Shown here: piece by piece, positions 32,767 through 43,704 of the stretch
Layout: the number at the start of each line of letters is the position of its first letter
Numbering within the stretch: the first letter of the stretch is position 1
Assembly (NCBI GenBank): GCA_020736575.1
Contig: JAGPYM010000009.1
Coordinates: forward strand, 496,001 to 560,000
Reading direction: 5' to 3'
Origin: Thelonectria olida
Taxonomy: Eukaryota; Ascomycota; Sordariomycetes; Hypocreales; Nectriaceae
DNA length: 64,000 bases
Translations under genes and position numbers: made by a program
The notes under the pieces: generated by a model
What the model was told of the DNA's origin: nothing
What the model saw: the letters and a program-made list of their open reading frames with translations, nothing else
Database searches by the model: none

Positions 32767-34647
32767 TGGTACGAGGTTCAGGGTTGTTTAATGTGACGTG
32801 CGTTTGATGTGATGCAATCTAACGGTCGAGCTTCAATTGGACGGGTTGAAGTGCCGCGTCTCTGCCGGGGAGGCTGCGTCAGATGTCTCGGAGCTAGGAC
32901 CACCGAGTCAATGCAAAGCCCAAGCCAAGCTGGATCAGGGTGATGAGAGGGTTTCCAATGGCAGACGCGGGATTGGCCGTGTACGAAGTACTTTGTCAGG
33001 ATGCAAGGGATGTGGGAGCGAGGTATGATTCGGAAACGAGATGACGGCACGAGAAACAAGGGTGGACCCGTGCGAGAGGCAGAAAAAAAGATGAATATTC
33101 GTATGTCGTAGAGTAATTGGAGAAAAAGTTAGTGACAAGGGGCAATTGTTACGTGGATGTTGTGTAAGAAACAGAGGGACATTACGCAAGCGCGTTGTAG
33201 TTGTAGAGGGCGAGGTTGGGGGGTTGACAGATTTGGGGAATAATCGCCGTGGCGGTTGCAAATTCGAGCGCGTCATGGGTTTCAGACTTTTTTTTAGGCC
33301 ATGGGTTCTCTCTTCAGCCTTGTGGCTCTTGGTCGGAGAAGTTGATGGAAACGAAGATAGAGTTAATGGTACGTATGCAGATGAGACAAGGCATTGAATA
33401 CGAAAAAAAACAAAAAAAAACAGAACAAATAAAACAAACTAGTTAGCATAGGTACGAATACTGGTCAAGTGCTTAGTACTGCAGAGCTGGGGAATACACT
33501 TTGCCTTCTAACGACGCTGACCAAGCTGTTGCGAAAGCTCTGCTAATGGCTTACACGATGTATCGAATTGTTGTCATGACGGAACCCCCGAGACGGCCAA
33601 CACAGCCTCGGAAATACGGGCATTTCCCCATAGAACGAACCATCCAATTTCTCAGACGCTAGTCGAGGCGGCGTCTATTAGACAGGGTTGACATGTGTGT
33701 TGAGGAAACGATGACGGGGGAAACTGCTGAGGAAGAGAATGCCAAAGCTCACATAATTGGTCGCGGTACCCTGTCAATTCCATGATAGGCAGAGCTGGAC
33801 TGTCAATCAACGTCAGAAGTCGAGTTGTCTCTTCCTAACCAGGCCCTCCATAATCAACACCTCATCCTCCATTCAATGCCCGCCCGGGCTCCCCCGATCT
33901 TATCCACACCCACTGAAAAGCTCGCTGATTCGGATTGACCGCTCGCTGATTTGTTTCCCGTGCCGTCCCGGTCGGAGCTGAAGAGTTGCAGTGAGGCCTG
34001 TATAATTTGATACTCAATCGCCCGTACTCCGGCGATCGGAACCTCGTCTGGCTAGGTAGCTAGTAGCAGCCTTCCCCGTTCTCCGTAGAAACACGACTCC
34101 ATCAACTTTTTTTTTTTTTTCCCTATTGTTTTCTTTATCAGATCCATGGCGTTATTTGTCAATTGCCGCATCAGATTATCTCCCCCAACTCCCCCGAAGC
34201 GTCCGGAGAGACGGCAACAGCCACGCCCCTCCTAATTAACCTATTGCACGAGTGTCCACCGCCAAACGGTTGTCTGGGCCGATCTGAGCAATCTGAAGTT
34301 GGTCCTCCGTTAACGGGCTACGAGGCCAGGCGAGGGACATAGTCGCAACCAGGGACTCTTCTCTCTTCCAACGTCCATCCTTCTCGTACGAACAACCTGC
34401 GCCTCTCCCGCCCCTTTTTCTCCTCCAACCCGATCGTCCCGAGACGGAGAACCTTGAGGAATCTCCCAGCCCACACTGCCACACACCCGCACACGCACAC
34501 GCACACGCACACGCACACACCTTGGTGGACTGAACTGACCTCTGGACTCCTGGAAACGGCGCTTTTCCCCCTCACGCCCCGTCAGTCCGCCCGCTGCCCA
34601 CCCCCTGCGCCAGCCCGCGCCCGCCCTGACCTGCCGTGCTGTACCTT
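32767..34647. other. Intergenic stretch upstream of the sirtuin and the metal transporter
   Basis: About 1.9 kb between two divergent genes. It includes A-rich runs near 33402-33420, a 14-T run at 34107-34120 and a CA-rich microsatellite at 34480-34521. No supported coding region or RNA gene is seen. The promoter of the sirtuin gene lies at the left end and that of the transporter at the right. Confidence 0.5.
34480..34521. repeat. CA/GCACAC microsatellite
   Basis: About 42 bp of CACA with a GCACAC hexamer repeated about five times (34489-34519). It lies about 130 bp upstream of the first candidate start of the metal transporter, in its promoter or 5' leader. Confidence 0.85.
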
Positions 34648-36529
34648 ATGAATTCCCAGGCCGAGGCCAGGCGTCTCATGGGCCTGGACGTGTGCCTGTC
34701 TGGAGTGACGTCGGCGTCCGCGCCAGCTGCAACTCCAATATCCGGCCATCGAGCGCACGTCCGCCATGCGCGCGCGGGCACTCCCACTCGCCCTCCCACC
34801 TCCCGAGCATTAGCAACCAGCGCCGGCAGCCTTGCGTGGAGACATGTTTCGCGACGTGGACGAGGCCAGATGCTTCTGCTGAGGACACACACACCCCCCC
34901 ATTGCATACGCGTGTTGCAGACTGCTTCCACCGTCGTCGCCCTTTCTACTTGTGCTTATCTGTCCCGCGCCTCCCCATCCCCATCCTCAAGGTCAAACTC
35001 TCCTTTCTCCTCTTCCACCACCACAACCACTCCCTCCACATCCTCGTCCTCTCGCGCCCAAACCTCGACGAACATCCATCCTAACCTCCCCCATCTCGTC
35101 GCCCTCCGTACTAAGCTTCGCTCGCGACAATCGCTCTTGGCCATGTCGACGTCGCAAAGCCGCTCCCATAGTGGCCACGGCCATGGGCACAGCCACGGCC
35201 CTGGTCATCATCACCACCACCACGACAATGCCTTCCTGACTTCGACCGATAAGAGCGACCCAGGCGTGCGAATCACGCGCATTGGCCTGCTGTCCAATCT
35301 GGGCATGGCAATTGCAAAGTTTGCCGGCGGATGGGCCTTCAACTCCAAGGCCATGACGGCCGACGCCTGGCACAGCATCACCGACCTCGCCTCCGACGTC
35401 CTCACGCTCGCAACCGTGTCATGGAGCCTCAAGCCACCCAGCGATCGGTTCCCCCAGGGATTCGGCAAGGTTGAGAGTTTGGGCTCGCTCGGTGTGTCGG
35501 GTATGCTGCTGGCTGGTGGACTATACATGGGCTGGGAAAGCGGAATTAGTCTCTACGGCCACTTTTATCCTGAGGCTGCGCATGGTATATTGGACCACGT
35601 TGGCCACGGGCATGGCCATAGCCACTCTCATAATCCCATGGAATTGGGCATCCCGAGTATGCATGCAGCATGGTTAGCTGCAGGAACCATTCTCATCAAA
35701 GAATGGCTCTACCACGCAAGTAAGTAAAATCTTGGTTACCTTGTCTTGGGTGATTTTGAAGATCTGTCCCTGAAAATCTTGATTTTTTTGGGATGGACCG
35801 AAAAAAATACTCCGACGTCGCTAGTCCAAAAAGCAAGAATGGAGGAATTGACCAATCGCAGCAATGAAAGTCGCCCGGGAACGCAAGTCATCCGTCTTAG
35901 CATCCAATGCCATCCACCATCGAGTCGACAGTCTTACAGGCTTTGTGACATTGGCCGCCATCATGGGAGCCAATGCCGTTGAGAACGCCGCGTGGCTGGA
36001 CCCTGTCGGCGGGCTGCTCATTTCGTTCATGGTGATCCACGCGGGTTGGGGTAACACGATTGCGGCTTTCTGCGAGTTGGCGGATCAGAGCATCGATGAG
36101 GAGATCAAGGGTTCGGTTCGTAAGCAAACACAAAAGGCACTGGTCAACTTAGGCGACGAGCACAATGTCGAGCTCCGGGACGTGAGCGGCGTCAAATCTG
36201 GACAAAACTACCTGGTGGACCTTGAAATGGCCGTTCCGGGAGTATGGACGATGGATCAGGCTAAAGAGGTGGAAGATGCGGTGCGCACGCAAGTGGGAGG
36301 CAAGGTGCGCGGCGTTCGAAGAATACGGGTTCGATTTGCGCCCAAGGAGGGCCCCGTCAGCGCCAAGTTTGACGACTTTATCCCCGGAAGTGTTCAGCCG
36401 CCTGCCGAAGGTGAGGAATCGAGCGATGAGGATCACGACCATGCTCATGATGATGGTCACAGGGCCAACGGAAACGGAGTCAATGGCAAGAAGCGAGACC
36501 ACGACCATGATCACGCGCACAAGCATTAA
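34648..36529 (+). CDS. Mitochondrial-type cation diffusion facilitator (Mmt1/Mmt2-like)
   Basis: Membrane metal exporter of the CDF family; the yeast relatives Mmt1 and Mmt2 move iron in mitochondria. Exons 34648-35719 and 35862-36529 give 579 aa. The intron joins YHAT to MKVARERKSSVLASNAIHHRVDS. Metal-binding motifs are His242-x3-Asp246 in ADAWHSITD and HHRVD at 376-380. About six membrane segments are visible (GLLSNLGMAIAKFAGGWAF, VLTLATVSW, GVSGMLLAGGLYMG, GIPSMHAAWLAAGTILI, LTGFVTLAAIMGANAV, PVGGLLISFMVIHAG). His-rich blocks occur before the first segment, in the loop at about 317-331 and at the C-terminus. The start is uncertain. The frame is open from 34648. Later in-frame ATGs lie at 34678 and about 34870 (followed by a presequence-like MLLLRTHTPPHCIRVLQ), and one at 35143 has a good context just before the His-rich block. 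A targeting sequence favours an upstream start. Confidence 0.85.
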
Positions 36530-37561
36530 ATGAGAGGGAATCAGCGGTGACGGAAAGACAACAAGGTCCGGAGATGCTGCACCGAGCCTCACCGAGTGTT
36601 TTCATGCGATTTTGCTCTTGAAATGCCACGATGATGCTCGAGGGCCGTGGGGAACATTGATCCTGTGACTTGAAGGTCGGGTGTCGCCGCGAGATTTCAG
36701 GTGGGACCCCCGGCCGGAAGAGGTGGAAATACGGATGGGAGGGTTGAAATCCGACACGGCGATGGCTTCGTGGGCATGGGCAGGCAGTCCACGGATACAC
36801 CTATTCGCACACACGACGAACAACCATACAACATGATAGACCGACATACACACAAACCCTTTTCTTCCTCCCGTGGAGCTTGCCGAAGACTGGTGCTTGG
36901 GCATATTCAGGATGCTTAATTGGGCGTCGAGTGTCAGAGAGATGATGCACATGCATTAGGGCGGCGTTTGATATACATGGTAGACTACCCGACAAGATAC
37001 AAATCTAGGCGACAGGGTATTGGATGGAAAGAGGACACTCTTAAAAAAAAAGAAGCACATGGGACGGCCACTTTTCGTCTGGATGCGCCCCAACAGGGAC
37101 GTTTTGCTGGTTGGGACCCTAGTCGTGCCGTCTCCCCCCACGACCGGCCCGGCAGTCGAGCTGTCAATGACCCTGTCGGTGTCCTGTCGGGGAGGGTGAG
37201 GAGTGCAAGGGTTTTGAATCTGGCTTTCTCGGGCTTCGGGTCGGTTTCCAAAGGCTTGTCCTCGTGCATTGCAGCTGCATGCCCCCTTGATTACCACTGT
37301 ACATGTACATTATCACCTATGTCGATACCAACAAGTCACATTTCTTCCTGACGCCCCTCGTTTTCGAGTGTATCAGCCCCATTCGCCCCAAGTTTTGGTG
37401 CTCTGCATCTCGCTACTTAGACGCAGGTTCTACAAGCGCCCGTCTTTCATTGGCGGCTCACCTCGCTCACGAGGACGGGAACGAGACAGTGGACGAAGGA
37501 GGGGAGTCTTATTGGCTGGGTTATAAGAGGGAGGGTATTTAGGCTAAAGATGGGATGGGAG

Positions 37562-37585
37562 GAAGAAGAAGAAGAAGAAGAAGAA
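37562..37585. repeat. (GAA)8 microsatellite
   Basis: Eight perfect GAA units in the gap upstream of xylulokinase. Confidence 0.9.
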
Positions 37586-37610
37586 AATAAGACGAAAAGG
37601 TAGGACGTGA

Positions 37611-37633
37611 GTTGGAGTTGGAGTTGGAGTTGG
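37611..37633. repeat. GTTGGA hexamer repeat
   Basis: Almost four copies of GTTGGA, 25 bp after the GAA run. Confidence 0.9.
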
Positions 37634-38668
37634 TTAGCAATTGAATGAACGAAGGAATAAGACGATGTTACTGCACGACTAGAGAGACGCTGATCAGTGT
37701 TGTCATTGCCCAGACCTGACAGTTCTCCCTGGTGAGTGAAGATGACCGCGGAAGTCACTGTACATGGACAATTGGAGGCTCACTGACCTTCCCCACCTCC
37801 CCCCTCAGTGTCTCTCTTCCGCTGTCTCAACTGCTTCTCCGACAAATTCATTGTCCGTGCGGCGGCGGCGAGTGCGGTACCGATACTTGCCATCTCCACC
37901 CCATGTCAATCATGACGGAACCTCACAACGTCCTGTTTCCATTCATCGTGGCCCCGTGACGGACTGAATGTTGCCCCTTGCAGCATTCGCAATGGCGCTG
38001 CGATGCTTACCTGGCCGTTCCTGTTCCTGCGTGGGGGATATCATTCACCATAGTAATTGCCCGTTGTATTTTTCTTTCTTTTGGCATGGAAGGATGGTGT
38101 TGGGAGTGCAATTGCCTGATAGCCGCACTCCCTCCCTCCACTGCCATTTTTTCCCTTGGTGTCGTCGTCCCCTCTCTTCACGATAGCTCTAGTTTAGTGT
38201 AACACCCCCAAAGCACCCCTCCACTCCCCCTCGTCTTCCCTCCCCGGGACGGGCCAGCTAAAGATTAAAGCATCGGGGAGTGAGTGAGGGTTGATTGGGA
38301 GTGAAGAAGGGTGGTGTACGGATAACAAAAAGGTGGCGGTGGATGCTCTTTCTTGTCTATCACTTCCTTCGCCGAATATAAACGGCCGGCTTCCCAATTC
38401 CAACTTGCTTCTTTTCTCTCTCTTCTCCTCTTCATTCCCATGTTGCATTAGTGCCCGCCTCAATTCACATCTTGAATTCATCCTCCCTCTACAAACACCG
38501 ATACTCCCCGATACTTGACTCGCTACCAACTCAACTCATCTCAACCCAACCGATCGTCACTTTCACTTCGAGACATAAATCTCAACCGAGACGGGCTCTC
38601 GTCTTGGGCCATCCATCTCATCCGCCTTTCCATCTCATTCTTGACATCTTTGTCACACAGCCGCCACC

Positions 38669-40543
38669 ATGCCTCACTCCATTGCGAATATGCCGTCGGA
38701 CTCGACGCCTTTGTACCTAGGCTTTGACCTGTCAACCCAACAGCTCAAAGGTACTCATCCTGTCAACTCTTCCTCTGTTGATGCCCTTTACTAAGTTGCC
38801 CCTCACAGCCGTTGTCGTCGATTCGGACCTCCAAATCGTTGGCCAAGCCAAAGTCGACTTCGACGCAGACTTTGGCGCCAAATACGGCATCCGCAAAGGC
38901 GTCCACGTTCGTGAATCCACAGGCGAAGTCTTCGCCCCCGTCGCCCTGTGGATGGAGTCGCTCGACCTCGTCCTCGACCGCCTCGCTCAGAACATGACTG
39001 TCCCCGTGTCGCGCATCCGCGCCGTCAGCGGCTCGTGCCAGCAACACGGCAGCGTCTTCTGGAACGACAAGGCCGCCGACGTGCTGCGTCGCTTGGACCC
39101 CGACACCCCGCTGGTTGAGCAGCTGTCGCAGACGCTGGCCCACGAGTGGTCGCCCAATTGGCAGGATCAGAGCACCCAGGAGCAGTGTGATGCGTTTGAT
39201 GAGGCCTTGGGAGGACGACAGAAGCTCGCTGATGTGACGGGAAGTGGTGCTCACCATGTAAGTACAATTATCACCACAACTACCTAGCACTATGGCGTCT
39301 GATCAAGACCAATTGCTGACTGCCACTCATTCAGCGCTTCACGGGCACTCAAATCATGCGATTAAAGAAAGAACTCCCTGAAATGTACGCCAAAACCGCC
39401 CACATCTCTCTTGTCTCCTCCTGGCTCGCCTCCGTTCTCCTCGGCTCCATCGCCCCTATGGACATTAGCGACGTCTGCGGCATGAACCTCTGGGACATGA
39501 ACCGTCAGACTTACAGCGAAGACCTCCTCGCCCTCGCCGCCGGCGGAAAAGAAGGCGTCGCCGCTCTTCGCCAGAAACTCGGCGCCGTGTGTCCCGACGG
39601 TGGTGCTAACCTCGGCGCCATCTCGCCCTACTTCGTCAACCGCCACGGCTTCCATCCCGACTGCCAAATCACTCCCTTCACAGGTGACAACCCGGCCACC
39701 ATCCTCGCTCTCCCTCTCCGTCCCCTTGATGCCATCGTCTCGCTCGGCACCTCCACCACGTTCCTTATGAACACCCCCAAGTACAAGCCCGACGGCGCCT
39801 ACCACTTCTTCAACCACCCCACCACCCAGGGCAACTACATGTTCATGCTATGCTATAAGAACGGCGGTCTCGCCCGCGAACAAGTTCGTGACCAACTCCC
39901 CAAGCCCGAGTCCGGCGACCCATGGGCAAACTTCAATAAGGCGGTCGTCGACACCCCTCCCCTCGGTGCTGCTAAACCAGACGACCGCTCCAAGCTCGGC
40001 CTGTACTTCTACCTCCGCGAAACGGTCCCCAATATCCGCGCCGGCACGTGGCGCTACACATGCGAACCAGATGGCTCTGACCTGCGTGAGCACGCCTACG
40101 GCTGGGACAAGCAGACAGACGCTCGTCTCATCGTCGAGTCCCAGGCGCTCTCCATGCGTCTGCGCTCGCAAAACCTCGTGCACAGCCCCAGTCATGGCCT
40201 GCCCGCGCAGCCGCGTCGCATCTACCTCGTCGGCGGTGGCTCGCTGAATCCAGCCATTGCGAAGGTCATTGGCGAGGTGCTTGGCGGGTCCGAGGGGGTT
40301 TACAAGCTCGATGTCGGCGGCAACGCGTGTGCCATGGGCGGCGCGTACAAGGCTCTGTGGGCCATGGAGCGCGGCGAGGGCGAGACGTTTGACGAGCTGA
40401 TTGGAAAGCGCTGGACCGAGGAGGGGCAGATTGAACGTGTGGACGAGGGCTTCCGCGATGGTCTCTATCAAAAGTACGGCAAAGTCGTCGGTGCGTTTGA
40501 GAAGATGGAGTACCAAATTCTCGCTGAGGAGAAGCACCACTGA
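38669..40543 (+). CDS. xkiA: D-xylulose kinase (FGGY family)
   Basis: Phosphorylates D-xylulose to xylulose 5-phosphate, the last step that feeds D-xylose and L-arabinose into the pentose phosphate pathway; cytosolic. Exons 38669-38750, 38809-39257 and 39335-40543 give 579 aa, usual for fungal xylulokinases. The N-terminal ATPase motif is YLGFDLSTQQLK followed by AVVVDSDL, rebuilt across intron 1. SGSCQQHGSVFW, TGTQIMRLKKELPEMY and ISLVSSWLASVLLG belong to the sugar-binding half. CGMNLWDM, SLGTSTTFLMNTPKY and VGGGSLNPAIAKVIGEVLGG are the FGGY C-terminal marks. The ATG has an ideal context (CCGCCACCATGCC). The gene converges on cwc15, with 87 bp between stop codons. The symbol follows Aspergillus usage. 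Confidence 0.95.
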
Positions 40544-40630
40544 AAAACAAAATAGTAGATGGGGGGGAAAAGGAAGAAAATCTGGATGAGGGTATCTAAT
40601 GTCTAGCAGTCGGAAAGTCCCCGATATGAA

Positions 40631-41596
40631 TTATCTAACGTACTTGCTCATGAAGCGTCTATGGAAGTCGGAACGAAGGAGATCCTAGAGAAAACACACA
40701 TGTCAGCACGAAAGTCCTTGTTTTTTTATTTGGTTGGTTGTTTTTGGGTAGATAGAACGCATAAAGGAAATGGGAGAACCATGCAAATGAATACAACTTA
40801 CATTCACGAATTCCTTCTTCTTGTTCTTGTCCTCAGTGCCGCGGGCCTGGTTCTTGAAGACCACGTCGTCGTCCCAGCGCCGCTTCATGGTGAAATCTTG
40901 CTTGTTGAGGAGCGGGTTTCCGAGGGCAATGTTTCGTACTCGGTCGTCCTCGTCGGCTTTGAGGCGTTCTTCTTCCTGCGAGTCGTTAGCATTTCAGGGG
41001 AACAATAGGGATGCTGAGGTGATAAGTTTCCGTACCTCTTTCTTCTTCTTCTCTTCACGCTCCCTCCTTACGCGGTCCAATTCTCTTTGCAGCTCCGCAT
41101 CCGAGTCGTCATCGCTATCGTCATCGTCGTCATCGCTGCCCTCATCATCCTCTTCGCTGTCGTCTGCATCAATGTCCCTCGTCTCCGCTAGAATCCTCCT
41201 CCTCTTCGCTTCCAAATCTTCTTCATCCGCATCATCCCCTCCCGCCGCTGGCAATGATCGCTTCACGCCGCCAGGCACCTCGGCTTCGTCACTCTCGTCG
41301 ACGACGTTGTCGTCTGCAGGTCCGGGAACGCGCTTCTGTTTCTTGTTGAAGTGGACGGCCTCGGCGGCGAGAAGCTCGGCGGCTAGGTCGTGGGTTGGCT
41401 CGTCGGCGGCGCCGCCTTGGCCGGATTTGCGGTACTTGAGTTGCGTGTGGGCGGGAAGAAGACGCTGGTGGTAGGCAGGGCCTCGGAGGGCTTCTTTGCC
41501 AACAGCCTGTGAGACAAGTTAGCTTTTCGAATCCGAGAAAACGGAATTTGGGGATGGGCTAACGGGGTCAAAGGTAGGTCTGTGAGCGGTAGTCAT
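40631..41596 (-). CDS. cwc15: Cwc15/Cwf15 spliceosome component
   Basis: Member of the Prp19-associated (NTC) complex of the active spliceosome. Exons 41564-41596, 41036-41506, 40802-40975 and 40631-40684 give 243 aa. The N-terminus [11 protein letters not shown] joins to [18 protein letters not shown]. The centre is a long Asp/Glu-rich stretch, then a Lys/Arg/Glu helix. The C-terminal Cwc15 signature [15 protein letters not shown] continues over the last intron into FVN and [17 protein letters not shown]. All four exons are in phase 0 with respect to each other, and the short terminal exons are supported by the conserved ends of the family. It shares a 265-bp divergent promoter with rrp45. 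Confidence 0.93.
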
Positions 41597-41861
41597 GGCG
41601 ACTCTATTTCCAAGCTGCCACGAAGAAGAATTCTAAAGGAATCGATGCGTTCGTCAAGGTCAATGTGGTTTGGAGATTTAGAAGCACGCGCCTGAGCACT
41701 TCCGCCACAGCAACAGACATAAATGCCAGCTCACCGCCCGGCAGAACTTTCTCGGTGAAGTCACAGCCCCACTGTTCCCTGCTGCGAAATTCAAGACGCT
41801 TTCAAGGGCCCCTCCAAAACAGCTTTGCAACACCACCTACATACAAATAAACATATACACC
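41597..41861. promoter_or_regulatory. Short divergent promoter between cwc15 and rrp45
   Basis: 265 bp separates the start codons of two RNA-processing genes that point away from each other. The rrp45 end is A-rich (ACAAATAAACATATACAC). No named operator is seen. Confidence 0.55.
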
Positions 41862-42796
41862 ATGCCTCGAGAAGCTGAGCCGTCTCTACCGGAGAAGACA
41901 TTTGTTGTCCAGGCGATCCAGGAGGGTTTGCGCTTAGACGGGCGAAAGTTCGAGCAGTTCCGGCCGCTGGAACTCACGTTTGGCGATGAATATGGTGTGG
42001 TAGAAGTTAAGTTTGGAAAGACGAGGTAAGTCCGGTTGCGTCTCTATTTTCGTATAAAGACGCTGACAATTGATGCAGGGTATTGGCCAAGGTGTCAGCT
42101 GAAGTGACAGTACCTTATACAGACCGCCCGTTTGATGGAGTCTTCACAATCACTTCAGAACTCAGCCCTATGGTTGCGCCCTCTTACGAAGTCAACCGCC
42201 CATCTCAAGAGGAAGTTCTACTATCCAGGCTCCTCGAGAAGACAGTTCGGAGATCTGGTGCTCTGGACACCGAATCGCTATGTCTTATTGCTGGCCAGAA
42301 GTGCTGGTCCATCCGAGTCGACCTCCACGTCCTGACCCACGACGGAAACCTAACCGACTGTGCGTGCTTGGCTGTCGTCGCAGCCCTGCGACATTTCCGC
42401 AAGCCTGACACCAGCATTGAAGGCGAGACGCTCACCATCTACACCGCTGCGGAGCGCGAGCCTGTCCCGCTGAGTTGGTTGCACTCGCCATTCTGCGTGA
42501 CGTTTAGTTTCTTTGGCGAAGAGGGCGAGCAAGTCCTCGCCGACGCAACGTGGCTAGAGGAGCAGCTCCGAGTCAGCACATGCACATACAGCCTCAACAA
42601 GCATGGCGAGATTTGCCAAATTGCCAAGCTTGGAGGCACCGCGCTCGACGCACCGGTGTTTATCCAATGCGCCTCTGTAGCGATGAATCGATCCAAGGAA
42701 TTGACGGATCTTGTGGAGCAGAAATTGGCCGAGGATGTGAAGAGGAGAGACAAGGGAGGACTCATGGCGGAGTTGACGGCAGAGAACGACAGGTGA
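41862..42796 (+). CDS. rrp45: RNA exosome subunit Rrp45 (RNase PH fold)
   Basis: One of the six RNase PH-like ring subunits of the exosome core, which guides RNA to the nucleases in nucleus and cytoplasm. Exons 41862-42025 and 42079-42796 give 293 aa. RLDGRKFEQFRPLEL is the conserved opening of the ring subunits. The intron rebuilds FGKTR-VLAKVSAEV. ESLCLIAGQKCWSIRVDLHVL, DGNLTDCACLAVVAAL and HSPFCVTFSFF match Rrp45 rather than Rrp42 or Rrp43. A Lys-rich acidic C-terminus follows. In eukaryotes these subunits have lost phosphorolytic activity, so the role is structural. It converges on the Arl3 gene across 266 bp. Confidence 0.92.
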
Positions 42797-43062
42797 CGAC
42801 GGTATCTAATCTGCAACAAAAAGAAAATAAGAGCCAAGGGAGAAAAAAACAATGACAAAATATAGAAACCCATGATACCCCAGACAAGACTTGGCTCAAC
42901 CGCTCCAAATTTTCCCTATCATCCAAGACCATCATGATGACCCATTTGAAAAGCCTTCCTTCCCATCCATACGCCGCCGGGAGCCTCGCTGTCCCAGCAA
43001 ACGGGGTATTGTAGACCGTAGCCCCTTCAATTTGCGCCTCTCGCCCAGTGTAAAGTAAGCCG

Positions 43063-43704
43063 CTACCGCATGACGGGCGGCCGTGACTCTTTATTCCACT
43101 GTACCCGTGTGCGCACCCAATCGATGGCTTCCCTGACACCGTCGCCTGTGAGGGCGCTCATGGCCAAGACCCGAGAGTCGCGCACGCTTGAGCCCTTGTC
43201 GCCCTCCATAACCTTCTTTACAAGTCCCTCTTTGATACGAATCGTCTCGACGCAGTCTTCCCTATCTTGTTTGTTCGCGAGGATGAGTAGGGGTACGCCT
43301 TCAGTCTCAGAATGTTGCAAGACATCCTCGAGAACGAGGCGACACTCATCGAGTCGATCATTGCCGCCACTGTTCTCAAGACTCCCGTCGCCAATGTCGG
43401 TACTGTCGATGATGAAGACAATGGCATGACAACTGGCGTAGTAGCTCTGCCAGAGATTCCGTAGGGACATCTGGCCGCCAACGTCCCAGAGCTTCAGGTA
43501 CATGTCGGCTAGGGGGATCGTCGAGACATTCTGGCCGACGGTGGGCACAGTCTTTAGCTTCGGTTCGGCGGCGCCAGGGATGAAGAGCGACTTGACCTGC
43601 TCGTGGAAGGTGGTCTTTCCGGCGTTGTCGAGGCCGAGGAGGATGACGGAGTATTCTTCTTTGCTGGTCACATAACGATAGATGCCTTTGGCGAGGTGGT
43701 ACAT
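43063..43704 (-). CDS. arl3: Arf-like GTPase Arl3/ARFRP1
   Basis: Golgi Arf-like GTPase. In yeast Arl3 is N-acetylated, binds the membrane through Sys1 and recruits Arl1. The core protein is 213 aa, starting MYHLAKGIYRYV, which aligns with the ARFRP1 start. It has no Gly at position 2, so it would be acetylated rather than myristoylated. P-loop GLDNAGKT is at residues 24-31, TVPTVGQN in switch I, WDVGGQ at 73-78, NKQD at 144-147 and MSALTGDGV near the end. A short insert around GSLENSGGND (107-116) sits in the surface loop before the fourth GTP-binding motif. The same frame stays open 107 codons further upstream to an ATG at 44025. That extension would bury the membrane helix, so I read it as leader. 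Confidence 0.9.
   Translation of the reverse strand: MYHLAKGIYRYVTSKEEYSVILLGLDNAGKTTFHEQVKSLFIPGAAEPKLKTVPTVGQNVSTIPLADMYLKLWDVGGQMSLRNLWQSYYASCHAIVFIIDSTDIGDGSLENSGGNDRLDECRLVLEDVLQHSETEGVPLLILANKQDREDCVETIRIKEGLVKKVMEGDKGSSVRDSRVLAMSALTGDGVREAIDWVRTRVQWNKESRPPVMR

Larger units (their letters stand above)
36530..38668. other. Intergenic stretch, promoter side of xylulokinase
   Basis: About 2.1 kb with no supported gene. It carries a (GAA)8 run and a GTTGGA repeat, listed separately, and a pyrimidine-rich leader just before the xylulokinase ATG. A GGCTAAA word, compatible with the XlnR/Xyr1 core, lies at 37542-37548. CreA-like SYGGRG words occur at 38024-38029 and, reversed, at 38219-38224. 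Such short words occur by chance, so these are weak hints. Confidence 0.45.
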
